Shown here one piece after another: positions 7,707-17,931 of a stretch of 64,000 bases of DNA; the first letter of the stretch is position 1, and each line of letters opens with the position of its first letter. Below the pieces are notes generated by a model. It ran no database searches. It was given only the letters and a program-made list of their open reading frames with translations, and had not been told where the DNA came from. The stretch comes from Alcaligenaceae bacterium. GTDB lineage: Bacteria > Pseudomonadota > Gammaproteobacteria > Burkholderiales > Burkholderiaceae_B. A program made the translations under genes and the position numbers. The DNA is taken from the NCBI GenBank assembly GCA_012727555.1, contig JAAYGT010000027.1:1-64000 (forward strand), written 5' to 3'.

Positions 7707-10208
7707 ATGTCTGCGAGCCAGATTCTTTCTAACGAGCCTACGGATCTTCCACTGTTGCCGTTGCGCGACGTCGTGGTGTTTCCGCACATGGTGATTCCTC
7801 TCTTTGTTGGGCGTCCCCGTTCCATCAAGGCGCTGGAACTGGCCATGGAGTCAGGCAAAGGCATCATGCTGGTCGCCCAAAAGTCGGCCGGCAAAGACGA
7901 GCCCTCCATCGAAGACCTGTACGAAGTGGGTTGTGCTGCCAGTATTCTGCAAATGTTGAAATTGCCCGATGGCACCGTCAAGGTGCTGGTCGAAGGGGTG
8001 CAGCGCGCCCGCATCAATCAGGTAACGGATCACGAAACGCACTTCATGGGGATCGTAGTGGCCTGCAGCGTGCCTGAAAGTCCGGGTTCCGAGGCCGAGG
8101 CTTTACGCCGTGCTGTTGTTGCCCAGTTCGAGCAGTATGTCAAGCTTAACAAGAAAATCCCCCAGGAAATCCTGACATCCTTGTCCGGTGTTGAAGAAGC
8201 CGGGCGTCTTGCCGACACCATCGCGGCGCATCTTCCCCTGAAACTTGAACAAAAGCAGCAACTGCTGGAAGTGGTTCCCACCCCTGAGCGCCTTGAGCAA
8301 TTGCTCTCGCTTCTCGAGGCCGAAATCGACATTCTGCAGGTCGAAAAACGCATTCGTGGTCGCGTCAAAAAGCAGATGGAAAAGAGCCAGCGCGATTACT
8401 ACCTGAATGAACAGGTCAAGGCCATCCAGAAAGAGCTCGGTGAAGGCGAAGAGGGTGCCGACATCGAGGAACTTGAAAAGAAGATTGCTGCGGCACATTT
8501 GCCCAAAGACGCCCAGAAAAAAGCGGATGCCGAACTCAAGAAGCTCAAGCTGATGTCGCCCATGTCAGCCGAAGCAACCGTTGTGCGTAACTACATTGAC
8601 ACACTCATCGGCCTGCCGTGGCGCAAAAAGAGCCGGATCAACAACTCTATTTCCAATGCCGAACAGGTGCTTGATGCTGACCACTATGGTCTTGAGAAAG
8701 TCAAAGAGCGCATTATTGAATACCTGGCTGTCCAGCAGCGTGTCGATAAACTGAAAGCACCTATCCTGTGCCTGGTCGGGCCTCCGGGTGTTGGTAAAAC
8801 GTCGCTTGGCCAGTCGATTGCCAAGGCTACCAATCGCAAGTTTGTGCGTATGGCACTGGGTGGTGTGCGTGATGAAGCCGAGATTCGTGGCCATCGTCGC
8901 ACCTACATCGGTTCAATGCCCGGCAAAATTTTGCAGAACATGACCAAGGTTGCAGTACGCAACCCCCTGTTCCTGCTCGATGAAATCGACAAAATGGGTG
9001 CTGATTTCCGTGGGGATCCTTCGTCGGCACTCCTTGAGGTGCTTGATCCCGAACAGAACCATACGTTCCAGGATCACTATGTTGAAGTTGATTTCGATCT
9101 GTCCGATGTCATGTTCGTTGCGACCAGCAACACCCTGAACATTCCGCCGGCTTTGCTTGATCGCATGGAAGTAATTCGTCTGTCGGGGTACACGGAAGAC
9201 GAAAAAGTTCATATTGCCTTTGATCACCTCATTCCCAAGCTCATGAAGAACAACGGTGTCAAAGAGGGTGAGCTCGAGGTTCAGGAATCGGCTGTTCGCG
9301 ACATCGTGCGCTATTACACCCGTGAGGCGGGTGTGCGTGCCCTGGAACGTGAGGTCAGCAAAATTTGTCGCAAGGTCGTTAAAAAGCTGCTTCTGGCCCA
9401 GGCAGAAGCCGCTCAGAAAGCGGCTGCAAAAAAGGCCCGTACAGCGCGCAAAACAGCGGCCAAACCATTTGTGCCTGAATGCATCAAGGTTACATCCGAT
9501 AATCTGTCGGAATTCCTTGGCGTGCGTCGCTACACCTTTGGTATGGCTGAAAACGAGAACAAGGTGGGTCAGGTAACGGGTCTGGCCTGGACAGAAGTGG
9601 GTGGTGACCTTCTAACCATCGAGGTTGCCGATATGCCAGGCAAGGGGAACGTCATTCGTACCGGGTCGCTTGGCGATGTCATGAAGGAGTCTGTTGAAGC
9701 TGCCCGTACCGTTGTGCGTGCCCGCGCCCAGAAGTGGGGTATTGCCAACAGCGCCTTTGAAAAACGTGACATCCACGTTCACTTCCCCGAGGGGGCAACG
9801 CCCAAAGACGGGCCTTCGGCAGGTATCGCCATTACGACAGCCACAGTGTCTGCGCTTACTGGTATTCCCGTGCGTGCCGATGTCGCCATGACCGGTGAAA
9901 TTACGCTGCGTGGCGAAGTGCTGGCCATTGGTGGGCTCAAGGAAAAGTTGCTTGCCGCGCACCGTGGTGGTATTAAAACTGTGCTTATTCCCGAGGAAAA
10001 CGTCAAAGACCTGGCCGAGATTCCTGATAACGTCAAGAATCACCTGGAAATCATTCCGGTACGCTGGATTGATCGCGTCCTTGAGGTTGCTCTTGAGTCC
10101 ATGCCCGTACCCTTGTCCGACGAGGAAGTTGCCCGCCTGGCGGCCGAGGCTGTTGCAACATCGGCCAAGCAGGCGGATGCTGCCAGCGGTGGGGTGGTCA
10201 AGCACTGA
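7707..10208 (+). CDS. lon: ATP-dependent protease Lon (La)
   Basis: The 833-residue cytoplasmic AAA+ serine protease degrades misfolded and regulatory proteins. The N-terminal LON substrate domain covers about 10-210. Walker A is GPPGVGKT (358-365) and Walker B is [10 protein letters not shown]. The protease domain carries the Ser704 (PKDGPSAG) and Lys747 (GGLKEKLLA) dyad. An alanine/lysine-rich stretch at about 565-586 ([18 protein letters not shown]) sits between the ATPase and protease domains and is longer than in E. coli. The C-terminus ends SGGVVKH. It is convergent with lexA, with a large hairpin between them. Confidence 0.97.
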   Translation: MSASQILSNEPTDLPLLPLRDVVVFPHMVIPLFVGRPRSIKALELAMESGKGIMLVAQKSAGKDEPSIEDLYEVGCAASILQMLKLPDGTVKVLVEGVQRARINQVTDHETHFMGIVVACSVPESPGSEAEALRRAVVAQFEQYVKLNKKIPQEILTSLSGVEEAGRLADTIAAHLPLKLEQKQQLLEVVPTPERLEQLLSLLEAEIDILQVEKRIRGRVKKQMEKSQRDYYLNEQVKAIQKELGEGEEGADIEELEKKIAAAHLPKDAQKKADAELKKLKLMSPMSAEATVVRNYIDTLIGLPWRKKSRINNSISNAEQVLDADHYGLEKVKERIIEYLAVQQRVDKLKAPILCLVGPPGVGKTSLGQSIAKATNRKFVRMALGGVRDEAEIRGHRRTYIGSMPGKILQNMTKVAVRNPLFLLDEIDKMGADFRGDPSSALLEVLDPEQNHTFQDHYVEVDFDLSDVMFVATSNTLNIPPALLDRMEVIRLSGYTEDEKVHIAFDHLIPKLMKNNGVKEGELEVQESAVRDIVRYYTREAGVRALEREVSKICRKVVKKLLLAQAEAAQKAAAKKARTARKTAAKPFVPECIKVTSDNLSEFLGVRRYTFGMAENENKVGQVTGLAWTEVGGDLLTIEVADMPGKGNVIRTGSLGDVMKESVEAARTVVRARAQKWGIANSAFEKRDIHVHFPEGATPKDGPSAGIAITTATVSALTGIPVRADVAMTGEITLRGEVLAIGGLKEKLLAAHRGGIKTVLIPEENVKDLAEIPDNVKNHLEIIPVRWIDRVLEVALESMPVPLSDEEVARLAAEAVATSAKQADAASGGVVKH

Positions 10209-10250
10209 CTTCCTGCGGGAAGTACCTGTTTGCTGTGTTGCGCAGTCTTG

Positions 10251-10328
10251 AAAAGCCCAAGTTGAACAAGGTTCTGCGGAAACCGGATGAATCCGGTTTC
10301 CGCAGGGTGTGTTCGGTATCGGGCTTTT
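10251..10328. terminator. Nested bidirectional terminator between lon and lexA
   Basis: A perfect 15-bp stem (10274-10288 with 10291-10305) closes on a 2-nt GA centre. An outer pair, AAAAGCCC (10251-10258) with GGGCTTTT (10321-10328), encloses it and gives T-runs on both strands. This fits a shared terminator for the convergent lon and lexA genes. Confidence 0.7.
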
Positions 10329-10385
10329 TGATCAGGGTGCTGGTGATGCCTGGTGGGGGGGGCCACGTGATGGCCTACCCGTTTT

Positions 10386-11051
10386 TTAGTGCGTATGTGT
10401 TCGTATGAGACCAACGGCGACGCCTTCGAGGGAAAAGTCTTCTTCGGGCGAAACAGTGATCGGTTGGAAGTCGGGGTTTTCAGGTAGCAGTTGCACGATG
10501 CCACCCGAGGTGCGCAGGCGCTTGACAGTGACATCGTCACCGAGCCGTGCCACGATGATTTGACCATCGCGCGCTTCGACCGCCTTGCGCACGGCAAGAA
10601 GATCGCCATCGAGGATGCCGGCATCGCGCATGCTGGCGCCACGCACGCGCAACAGAAAGTGGGGAGTCTGGCTGAATAGTGACGGCTCGACAGGCACTTC
10701 ACGTTCAATGTGTTCCTGCGCCAGCATGGGGCTTCCGGCAGCCACGCGACCAATGACAGGCAGAATGAGCCCCGCGTTCATGATGGGCTGCAATGCCGTG
10801 TTCTGCGCGGGAACAATGCTTTCAGTTGACGAGGTATCGATGCGCAACCGTATGCCGCGCGAGGCACCGGGTGTCAGTTCAAGGGCCCCCTTGCGGGCCA
10901 GGGCCTTGATGTGATCTTCGGCTGCGTTGGCTGACCTGAACCCAAGGGCACGGGCGATTTCAGCACGGGTTGGCGGAAAACCGGTGCGCTGGATTTCAGC
11001 GCGGATCAGGTCGAGAATTTCGCGTTGGCGATCGGTCAGTTTGATTGACAT
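10386..11051 (-). CDS. lexA: LexA repressor of the SOS response
   Basis: The 221-residue repressor has an N-terminal winged helix ([43 protein letters not shown]). The C-terminal S24-type autoprotease domain follows, with cleavage site Ala105-Gly106 (GRVAAGSP), Ser140 (RGASMRDAG) and Lys177 (VTVKRL). RecA-stimulated self-cleavage would derepress DNA-damage genes. The SOS box lies only a few bases upstream of the ATG, so lexA regulates itself. No Shine-Dalgarno is visible, because the operator palindrome runs up to the start codon. Confidence 0.97.
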   Translation of the reverse strand: MSIKLTDRQREILDLIRAEIQRTGFPPTRAEIARALGFRSANAAEDHIKALARKGALELTPGASRGIRLRIDTSSTESIVPAQNTALQPIMNAGLILPVIGRVAAGSPMLAQEHIEREVPVEPSLFSQTPHFLLRVRGASMRDAGILDGDLLAVRKAVEARDGQIIVARLGDDVTVKRLRTSGGIVQLLPENPDFQPITVSPEEDFSLEGVAVGLIRTHTH

Positions 11052-11053
11052 AA

Positions 11054-11087
11054 CAATACAGGCTGTACAAAAATACAGCCTGTATTG
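11054..11087 (-). promoter_or_regulatory. LexA (SOS) box within a long palindrome
   Basis: CTGT-N8-ACAG (11063-11078) is a perfect LexA box. It lies inside a longer perfect inverted repeat with 14-bp arms (11054-11067 and 11074-11087) around a 6-nt centre, ending 2 nt before the lexA ATG. A plausible promoter on the minus strand is TTGATC, 17 nt, CACAAT, which would start transcription within the repeat. Confidence 0.9.
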
Positions 11088-11119
11088 TGCGTCATCGGGG
11101 GGTAAAGATCAAGCGCTGA

Positions 11120-12322
11120 TCAGCCAATGACCTGAGCGATGGCTTTGGCAACGTAATCGATGTTACGGCTGTTCAGGGCGGCCACGCAAATGCGGCCACT
11201 GCTTACGGCGTACACACCGTGTTCTTCGCGCAGGCGGTCAACCTGGGCAGACGTGAGGCCTGAATACGAGAACATGCCACGCTGGGCCAGCACGAAATCG
11301 AAGTTCTGGGTAACGCCATGCTCCTTCAGCTTGGCCACCAGTTGCTGACGCATGGTGCGAATGCGATCACGCATGCCAGCCAGTTCATCGGACCACAGCC
11401 CGAACAGTTCGGGGCTGTTCAGCACCATGGAAACAACCGTACCCCCGTGGGTGGGTGGGTTGGAGTAGTTGGTGCGAATGACGCGCTTGACCTGGCTGAG
11501 TACGCGACCGGCTTCTTCTTTGTCAGCCGTGACCAGGGTCAGTGCACCAACGCGCTCGCCATACAGCGAAAACGACTTCGAGAAGGAAGAGCTGATGAAC
11601 ATGGTCAGGTCATGCTTGGCAAACAGACGAACGACCGAGGCATCTTCTTCAAGACCGTCACCGAAACCTTGATAGGCAATATCAAGGAATGGCACCAGTT
11701 TGCGTTGTTTGACCACAGCAGCCACCTGTTCCCATTGCTCGGGCGTGGGGTCAACGCCGGTTGGGTTGTGGCAGCAGGCATGCAGTACAACGATGGTGTT
11801 TTCCGGCTGGGCCTTCAGGCATTCAAGCATGCCGTTGAAATCGAGGCCGTGCGTTGCTGCATCGTAGTAGGGGTAGGTATCGACGGTAAAGCCGGCGCGT
11901 TCGAACAGTGCGCGGTGGTTTTCCCAGCTGGGGTTGCTGATGAGCACTTTGGCGTCGGGCAGCATTTGTTTCAGGAAGTCGGCGCCGATCTTGAGGGCGC
12001 CCGTACCACCCAGGGCCTGGGTTGTGATGACACGTCCGGAATTGATCAGATCAGCATTCTGACCAAAAAGCAAGGTTTGTGCACCCTTGTTGTAGCCTGC
12101 GATCCCTTCGATGGGAAGATACCCGCGTGCTGCATGCGCTTTCACACGTTCTTCTTCGGCACGCTCGACGGCCTTGAGCAGGGGGATGCGGCCTTCATCA
12201 TCGTAGTAAACGCCCACACCCAAATTCACTTTTGTTGTGCGGGTGTCGGCGTTGTATTGTTCGTTCAGGCCAAGAATGGGGTCGCGGGGAGCCTGCTCGA
12301 CAGAAGCGAAGAGAGATGTCAT
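11120..12322 (-). CDS. tyrB: Aromatic-amino-acid / aspartate aminotransferase
   Basis: The 400-residue class I, subgroup Ia PLP aminotransferase interconverts aspartate, tyrosine or phenylalanine with their 2-oxo acids, using 2-oxoglutarate. The PLP lysine is Lys249 in SSSFSKSFSLYGERVG. CHNPTGVDPT and LDIAYQGFGDG supply other cofactor contacts, and the arginine near the C-terminus (SSGRICVAALN) binds the substrate carboxylate. The start at 12322 gives the normal family length. It is divergent from uvrB and convergent in spacing with lexA. TyrB and AspC cannot be separated from sequence alone, and the symbol follows common beta-proteobacterial usage. Confidence 0.88.
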   Translation of the reverse strand: MTSLFASVEQAPRDPILGLNEQYNADTRTTKVNLGVGVYYDDEGRIPLLKAVERAEEERVKAHAARGYLPIEGIAGYNKGAQTLLFGQNADLINSGRVITTQALGGTGALKIGADFLKQMLPDAKVLISNPSWENHRALFERAGFTVDTYPYYDAATHGLDFNGMLECLKAQPENTIVVLHACCHNPTGVDPTPEQWEQVAAVVKQRKLVPFLDIAYQGFGDGLEEDASVVRLFAKHDLTMFISSSFSKSFSLYGERVGALTLVTADKEEAGRVLSQVKRVIRTNYSNPPTHGGTVVSMVLNSPELFGLWSDELAGMRDRIRTMRQQLVAKLKEHGVTQNFDFVLAQRGMFSYSGLTSAQVDRLREEHGVYAVSSGRICVAALNSRNIDYVAKAIAQVIG

Positions 12323-12488
12323 GGTGTTGTGTGCGGATAAGGGTGTGTGGGAGTAATCAGGGAAAAGCACGGTAATTCTTGAAACCGGATGCTGGGAAAA
12401 GGGCACTGCAGGATGTTGATCGCGGCATACGGACGCAAAAGTGGATTGCTTTGAAACATTAGTGTGATAATAAGGGGTTTACCCTAGT

Positions 12489-14528
12489 GTGTCCAGCCTC
12501 ATGAATCGTCCAGCGCCCGGCTTTGTCACTTTTCCGAACAGCCCTTTTCGGTTGTATCAGCCGTATCCGCCTGCCGGTGATCAGCCTGCGGCAATCGATG
12601 CATTGACCCAGGGTATCGACGATGGCCTGATGTACCAGACATTGCTTGGCGTGACAGGGTCGGGCAAAACGTTCTCCATGGCCAATGTCATTGCCCGTAC
12701 CGGGCGCCCGGCCATTGTCCTGGCGCCCAATAAAACGCTCGCTGCACAGTTGTATGCCGAAATGCGCGAATTCTTCCCTGAAAATGCGGTGGAATATTTT
12801 GTTTCGTATTACGACTACTATCAGCCGGAGGCCTATGTGGCCTCGCGCGATCTGTTCATCGAGAAAGACTCATCCATCAACGAGCACATCGAGCAGATGC
12901 GGTTGTCTGCCACCAAAAGTTTGTTGGAGCGACGCGACACCATCATCGTGGGCACGGTATCCTGCATTTATGGTATTGGCAACCCGGGCGACTACCACGC
13001 CATGGTGCTGACCTTGCGTAGCGGTGATCGTATCGGCCGCCAGGAACTGCTGGGTCGACTGGTGGCGATGCAGTACGAGCGTAACGATGTCGATTTCGTG
13101 CGTGGCACATTCAGGGCGCGAGGTGAAGTAATCGACGTTTTTCCTGCGGAAAACGCCGAACTGGCCTTGCGTATCACCCTGTTCGATGACGAAATCGAAG
13201 TTTTGGAATTGTTTGATCCCCTGACCGGCAAGATCCGCCAGAAACTGCCCCGATTCACGGTTTTTCCGGGGTCGCACTATGTCACACCGCGAGAAACCAT
13301 TCTGCGTGCCATCGATACCATCAAACAGGAATTGCGCGAGCGTGTTGCATTCTTTGTGTCCGAAGGCAAACTGGTCGAGGCTCAACGCCTTGAGCAACGC
13401 ACCCGCTTCGATCTGGAAATGCTGCAGGAACTCGGGTTTTGTAAAGGTATTGAAAATTATTCACGGCATTTGTCCGGCGCTGCGCCTGGTGAGCCGCCGC
13501 CGACACTGATCGATTATCTTCCGTCAGACGCGCTCATGTTCATCGACGAGAGTCACGTCACGATTGGTCAGTTGAATGCCATGTATCGGGGTGACCGGTC
13601 ACGTAAATCCACGCTGGTGCAGTTTGGTTTTCGTCTTCCCTCGGCGATGGATAACCGTCCGCTCAAATTCGAGGAATTTGAACAACGCATGCGCCAGTGT
13701 GTTTTTGTGTCGGCCACGCCATCGGTGTACGAGCATGACCACGCCGATCAAGTCGTCGAGCAGGTTGTTCGTCCCACGGGTTTGGTTGACCCGGTCATCG
13801 AGGTGCTCCCTGCGACTACACAGGTTGATGATCTGCTTGGTCAGATCCGTACCCGTGTCGAACGCGCCCAGCGTGTTCTGGTAACAACACTGACCAAGCG
13901 CATGGCTGAAGATCTGACGGATTATCTGACGGAAAACGGTGTCAGGGTGCGTTATCTCCACTCTGATATCGATACGGTCGAGCGTGTCGAGATCATCCGT
14001 GATCTGCGTTTGGGTGCATTTGATGTGCTGGTAGGTATCAACCTGCTGCGCGAAGGCCTGGACATTCCCGAGGTCTCGCTAGTTGCTATTCTTGATGCCG
14101 ACAAAGAAGGGTTCCTGCGTTCCGAGCGCAGTCTGATCCAGACCATAGGTCGCGCAGCACGCAACCTGGAAGGGCATGCCATTCTGTACGCTGATCGCAT
14201 CACGGATTCCATGCGGCGTGCCATTGATGAAACAGAACGTCGGCGCCAGCGCCAGCTGGATTTCAACCAGGCACATGGCATTACCGCACGTGGTGTTAAC
14301 AAGGCTGTCCGGGAAATGATTGATGGCGTGATGCAGGTTGCATCACCGGTGATCGAGCCCGATGATATTCCGGCCGACCTGATTCGCGATGACAAAGCGC
14401 TTGCCAAAGAGCTCAAGCGTCTTGAAAAGCAAATGATGGACCATGCCCGCAATCTGGAGTTCGAACAGGCGGCACAAGCGCGCGATGCGCTTAATCGCTT
14501 GAAGCAGAAGGTGTTGCTCGGAGCCTGA
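12489..14528 (+). CDS. uvrB: Excinuclease ABC subunit B
   Basis: The 679-residue nucleotide-excision-repair helicase is loaded by UvrA and recruits UvrC. Walker A is GVTGSGKT (54-61). The damage-probing beta-hairpin is [11 protein letters not shown]. Helicase motifs include [20 protein letters not shown] and QTIGRAARN. The C-terminal UVR motif ([27 protein letters not shown]) contacts UvrC. The frame opens with GTG at 12489, preceded at 13 nt by AAGGGG; ATG at 12501 is an alternative without a clear Shine-Dalgarno. No SOS box was noticed nearby. Confidence 0.96.
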   Translation: MSSLMNRPAPGFVTFPNSPFRLYQPYPPAGDQPAAIDALTQGIDDGLMYQTLLGVTGSGKTFSMANVIARTGRPAIVLAPNKTLAAQLYAEMREFFPENAVEYFVSYYDYYQPEAYVASRDLFIEKDSSINEHIEQMRLSATKSLLERRDTIIVGTVSCIYGIGNPGDYHAMVLTLRSGDRIGRQELLGRLVAMQYERNDVDFVRGTFRARGEVIDVFPAENAELALRITLFDDEIEVLELFDPLTGKIRQKLPRFTVFPGSHYVTPRETILRAIDTIKQELRERVAFFVSEGKLVEAQRLEQRTRFDLEMLQELGFCKGIENYSRHLSGAAPGEPPPTLIDYLPSDALMFIDESHVTIGQLNAMYRGDRSRKSTLVQFGFRLPSAMDNRPLKFEEFEQRMRQCVFVSATPSVYEHDHADQVVEQVVRPTGLVDPVIEVLPATTQVDDLLGQIRTRVERAQRVLVTTLTKRMAEDLTDYLTENGVRVRYLHSDIDTVERVEIIRDLRLGAFDVLVGINLLREGLDIPEVSLVAILDADKEGFLRSERSLIQTIGRAARNLEGHAILYADRITDSMRRAIDETERRRQRQLDFNQAHGITARGVNKAVREMIDGVMQVASPVIEPDDIPADLIRDDKALAKELKRLEKQMMDHARNLEFEQAAQARDALNRLKQKVLLGA

Positions 14529-14919
14529 TGGTGTGTGCCGAGTGAGTGTTTGTGGCGGTCAGGGGGGCCCGGGGTCTGGCAGTTGCCCTGACGGGGTGGT
14601 ACTTGTTGTAAAACCTCAACAAAACCGGTGTGATCCCTTCGGTGTTACGTCACCGAAATGTTCCAGAGTCAAAAACCTTGCGTTCCTTGATACTAGGGTT
14701 TACCATTACTGATCTTTCCTTTAGCACATTGAACGACGCTGTGCTGCGCTGCATCAGCACTAAGGTTCCCTTTTGGGTCCCAATTCTGTCTTTTTGGCAG
14801 ATACCAATTCCAAGTCGTTGTTTTCACGCTGTTTTTAGTATCATTAGTTTTATGCGTTGAAAATTGTGTGTGTGCAAAAAGTCTTGCCTTATAACGGGTT
14901 TTCCCTCACACTTTCACCT
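14529..14919. other. 391-bp intergenic stretch between uvrB and the tyrosine phosphatase
   Basis: No convincing gene is present. The one frame (14630-14860) has no family resemblance and no Shine-Dalgarno. A small hairpin, TTCGGTG / CACCGAA, occurs at about 14639-14658. TATAAC at 14890-14895 could be the -10 of the phosphatase gene, without a good -35. Base composition is more A+T-rich towards the right end, as expected for a promoter region. Confidence 0.5.
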
Positions 14920-15411
14920 ATGATGACCAAGGTACTTTTCGTTTGCATGGGTAATATCTGCCGCTCCCCCAGCGCAGAGGGCGTTTTTCGTCGCATGATC
15001 GACGATGCCGGTCTCTCTGAAACCGTCGGGGTCGATTCCGCAGGTACCCACGACTTTCATATTGGCGAAGCACCTGACGCGCGTGCGGTCGCCGCTGCTC
15101 GCAAGCGTGGGTACGATCTCGCTTCCTGTGTTGCACGCCAGATCACCGCTGAAGATTTCCGTGAATATGACCTGATCCTGGCAATGGATTGGGAAAATCT
15201 TTCGGCACTGCAGCAGCAGTGCCCCAAGATCTACCGCCACAAGCTCATGCTGCTCATGCGCTTCGCCAACGAATTCGAAGAAGCCACGGTGCCTGATCCC
15301 TATTATGGTGGCCCAGAGGGTTTCAACAAGGTTCTTGATTACATCGAAGATGCCTGTCAAGGCGTCATGGAAATGGTTCGCAAGCGCGCCTTGCAGTATC
15401 AGGCGGCTTGA
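14920..15411 (+). CDS. Low-molecular-weight protein tyrosine phosphatase
   Basis: The 163-residue enzyme opens MMTKVLFVCMGNICRSPSAE. The phosphate-binding loop is C9-x5-R15-S16 (CMGNICRS). The general-acid aspartate lies in the late VPDPYYGG motif. It dephosphorylates protein tyrosines; relatives act on Wzc-like kinases or arginine phosphate. No capsule or polysaccharide genes are next to it, so the partner is unknown. Two adjacent ATGs (14920 and 14923) are possible starts. Upstream in-frame codons give non-family sequence. Confidence 0.93.
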   Translation: MMTKVLFVCMGNICRSPSAEGVFRRMIDDAGLSETVGVDSAGTHDFHIGEAPDARAVAAARKRGYDLASCVARQITAEDFREYDLILAMDWENLSALQQQCPKIYRHKLMLLMRFANEFEEATVPDPYYGGPEGFNKVLDYIEDACQGVMEMVRKRALQYQAA

Positions 15412-15436
15412 TCCCGTTAATTGTTTTCTCTTTTTC

Positions 15437-15979
15437 TTATCGTATGAACTTCCCCAGTAATTCTCTGAATTCTGGGGTGTTTGCTTTTTGAAGCCACTCA
15501 AACGCTACCATTTCGCGGCTCACAAGCTGTGCGCCCAGTGCTTGAAGGCGTGACAGAGCCAGATTTTTATCGTGTGCCTTGCGTGATGTTACAGCCTCCT
15601 GAACCAGATACACTTGTTTTCCCTGTTCAATCAGATCGAGTGCGGTTTGTTGGACGCAGACATGGGTTTCGGTGCCTACCAGCACCCATTGATCGCGATC
15701 AGCTTGGGCATGGGTCAGTAAGTTGCCTTCCGACACAGCCGAAAAATGTGTTTTTTCAAGAATGTTTTCGGGTTTCATGCGTGCGCGCAGGGCGGGCACT
15801 GTCAGGCCGAGTCCTTTTGGATATTGTTCTGTCATGAGTACGGGAACATTCAGGTGATGAGCAATATCCATCAGCCACGCTGTGTGTGAACACACGCTTT
15901 CTGAGTCCTGTATGTGGGGAAGCATGCGCTCTTGCAGGTCAACAACAAGTAAAACGGACTGATTTGCGTTCATTTTCAT
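15437..15979 (-). CDS. Isochorismatase-family cysteine hydrolase
   Basis: The 180-residue protein has the isochorismatase-like fold with the catalytic set Asp14 (LLVVDLQERM), Lys76 (LEKTHFS) and Cys108 (GTETHVCVQQTALDL). This pattern matches the YcaC/nicotinamidase-like hydrolase branch rather than siderophore isochorismatases. The natural amide or enol-ether substrate is unknown. It ends 25 bp from the convergent phosphatase gene and begins with ATG-AAA-ATG. The second ATG is an equally possible start. Confidence 0.85.
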   Translation of the reverse strand: MKMNANQSVLLVVDLQERMLPHIQDSESVCSHTAWLMDIAHHLNVPVLMTEQYPKGLGLTVPALRARMKPENILEKTHFSAVSEGNLLTHAQADRDQWVLVGTETHVCVQQTALDLIEQGKQVYLVQEAVTSRKAHDKNLALSRLQALGAQLVSREMVAFEWLQKANTPEFRELLGKFIR

Positions 15980-16121
15980 GGGTCATGTCTCCGGTAGTTT
16001 TCGGAGCAACATTACCATGTGTGTCGTGTTCGGTCATTGTGTGTTGGCCGGCGAGGCTGCCAGGCCCGATTCCAACCACAGGTGCTTTGACCATTCGCGT
16101 TTGTGCTGTGCCTGATTTCAA

Positions 16122-16146
16122 GTACCCGAGTATAATGATCGGGTAT
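16122..16146 (+). promoter_or_regulatory. IscR type-1 binding site over the iscR -10 box
   Basis: Arms TACCCGA (16123-16129) and TCGGGTA (16139-16145) are a perfect inverted repeat. The 25-bp window agrees at 21 positions with the published E. coli type-1 IscR consensus as I recall it. A perfect -10, TATAAT (16131-16136), lies between the arms, so [2Fe-2S]-IscR bound here would block the isc promoter. This is strong support for autorepression of iscRSUA. Confidence 0.8.
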
Positions 16147-16189
16147 TTTGAAGCGTTGTTCTCATTAATGTGAATCCACGGGAGGCATC

Positions 16190-16702
16190 ATGCGTTTGAC
16201 GACCAAAGGCCGTTTTGCGGTTGTTGCCATGATTGATCTGGCGTTGCGTCAGCAGCGCGGTCCTGTCACGCTGGCCGGTATCAGTGAGCGCCAGAACATT
16301 TCCTTGTCTTACCTTGAACAGCTGTTTGGAAAATTACGTCGTCATGAACTGGTTGACAGCCAGCGTGGTCCGGGCGGGGGGTACCTGCTTGCCCGCCTGG
16401 CTCGCAAGATCACGGTTGCTGATATCATCTTCGCCGTCGATGAGCCCCTTGATGCTACCGGTTGTCGCGGCAAGGGCACATGCACGGTGGGTCGTAACGG
16501 TGGGCAGGGCAAATGCATGACACACGATCTCTGGTCGGCGTTGAATCGCACGATGGTCGATTTCCTTGATTCAGTCACCCTCCAGGATCTCGTTGATCAG
16601 CAGCGCCTGAACCAGCCCTGTGCCGGGGCTGAACCCATCGAGCGGGAACAGGTTGTCACCGTGTTTCCCGCAGCGGCTGTGGTGCCGCCGGCACTGGTAT
16701 AA
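16190..16702 (+). CDS. iscR: Fe-S cluster assembly regulator IscR
   Basis: The 170-residue Rrf2-family repressor opens [19 protein letters not shown] with a winged helix (about 1-65). It senses Fe-S status through a [2Fe-2S] cluster. The ligands are Cys92, Cys98, Cys109 and His112. The first two are spaced as in E. coli, but the gap before the third cysteine is 10 residues instead of 5 ([10 protein letters not shown]). GGGAGG precedes the ATG. The C-terminal tail ([21 protein letters not shown]) is not conserved. It is first gene of the isc operon and carries a type-1 IscR site upstream. Confidence 0.95.
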   Translation: MRLTTKGRFAVVAMIDLALRQQRGPVTLAGISERQNISLSYLEQLFGKLRRHELVDSQRGPGGGYLLARLARKITVADIIFAVDEPLDATGCRGKGTCTVGRNGGQGKCMTHDLWSALNRTMVDFLDSVTLQDLVDQQRLNQPCAGAEPIEREQVVTVFPAAAVVPPALV

Positions 16703-16761
16703 GCACCGGCCTCTCTGGCCGATGCAGGCCGGTTTTTACATACCATCCAGACAAGGTTTTG

Positions 16762-17931
16762 ATGATGCATCCCATGCCCGTTTATCTCGATTACGCAGCA
16801 ACCACACCGGTTGACCCTCGCGTTGTCGAGGCCATGTTGCCCTGGTTGGGGCCGCAGTTCGGCAATCCGGCCTCTACAAGTCATCCCTACGGCTGGCAGG
16901 CCGAGCAGGCTGTTGAACATGCCCGTTCAAGCGTTGCCGGTCTGGTCGGTGCCGAGCCCCGCGAGATCGTTTTCACGTCCGGTGCCACTGAGTCCAACAA
17001 TCTGGCGATCAAGGGGGCAGTCCTGGCGAATCCGCAACGTGGCCGTCATATCGTTACCGTGCAAACCGAACACAAGGCGGTGCTCGATACATGCCATCAT
17101 CTTCAGGATCTGGGCTACGAAGTCACCTTTCTGCCGGTTCAACCCGATGGCCTGCTTGATCCTCACCTGTTCGCAGATGCGCTGCGGCCTGATACCGTGC
17201 TGGCGTCCGTCATGCATGTCAATAACGAAATTGGTGTGATCCAGAACGTCAGTCTGTTGGGCGATCTCTGTCGTGAACGCGGTGTGCTCTTTCATGTCGA
17301 TGCAGCTCAGTCGGTTGGCAAATTGCCCATTGACCTGAATACGTTGAAGGTCGACCTCATGTCATTTTGTGCTCATAAAATTTATGGGCCCAAAGGCATT
17401 GGGGCTTTGTACGTACGTCGCAAACCCAAAGTGCGTCTGCAGGCCCAGATTCACGGCGGAGGGCACGAACGGGGCTACCGTTCAGGTACGTTGGCAACTC
17501 ACCAGATTGTGGGTCTGGGCGCATCATTTGCATTGGCAGCCGAAAGCATGGATGCCGACACGCGCCATGCCCGTACGTTACGCGACCGATTGTGGCAGGG
17601 TCTTCAGGTTTTGCCGGGTGTGCATTTGAACGGTCACCCTGAGGAACGTGTGGCGGGTAATCTGAATGTCAGCTTTGAGGGCATCGATGGCGAGGCACTC
17701 ATCATGAGCCTGACCAGCCTGGCTGTGTCCAGCGGTTCGGCATGCACTTCGGCCAGTCTCGAGCCTTCGTATGTGTTGCGTGCGTTGGGCCGATCCCATG
17801 CCTTGGCACACAGTTCATTGCGCCTGTCTGTGGGTCGTTTTTCCACGCCGGCCTGCATTGACACAGCCATTGACCAGATTGTGCATCAGGTGCAACGACT
17901 GCGCACCTTGGCGCAGGGGGTCGTTGCATGA
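16762..17931 (+). CDS. iscS: Cysteine desulfurase IscS (C-terminally short)
   Basis: The PLP enzyme of 389 residues removes sulfur from cysteine for Fe-S clusters and tRNA thiolation. The PLP lysine is in [12 protein letters not shown] (Lys206 counted from 16762). The sulfur-carrying cysteine is in [21 protein letters not shown] (Cys328), the long-loop class I type. It ends [13 protein letters not shown] and lacks the roughly 15-20 residue C-terminal tail (ending WAHH in E. coli) that contacts IscU. AAGG lies 5 nt before ATG 16762, and the next ATG is also possible. The iscU-like gene overlaps it by 4 bp (ATGA). Confidence 0.95.
   Translation: MMHPMPVYLDYAATTPVDPRVVEAMLPWLGPQFGNPASTSHPYGWQAEQAVEHARSSVAGLVGAEPREIVFTSGATESNNLAIKGAVLANPQRGRHIVTVQTEHKAVLDTCHHLQDLGYEVTFLPVQPDGLLDPHLFADALRPDTVLASVMHVNNEIGVIQNVSLLGDLCRERGVLFHVDAAQSVGKLPIDLNTLKVDLMSFCAHKIYGPKGIGALYVRRKPKVRLQAQIHGGGHERGYRSGTLATHQIVGLGASFALAAESMDADTRHARTLRDRLWQGLQVLPGVHLNGHPEERVAGNLNVSFEGIDGEALIMSLTSLAVSSGSACTSASLEPSYVLRALGRSHALAHSSLRLSVGRFSTPACIDTAIDQIVHQVQRLRTLAQGVVA

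Noticed and set aside
14630-14860. 76-codon frame between uvrB and the phosphatase gene
   Set aside because: No Shine-Dalgarno, hydrophobic but unstructured sequence, no resemblance to known families, and it crosses the region where the phosphatase promoter should be.
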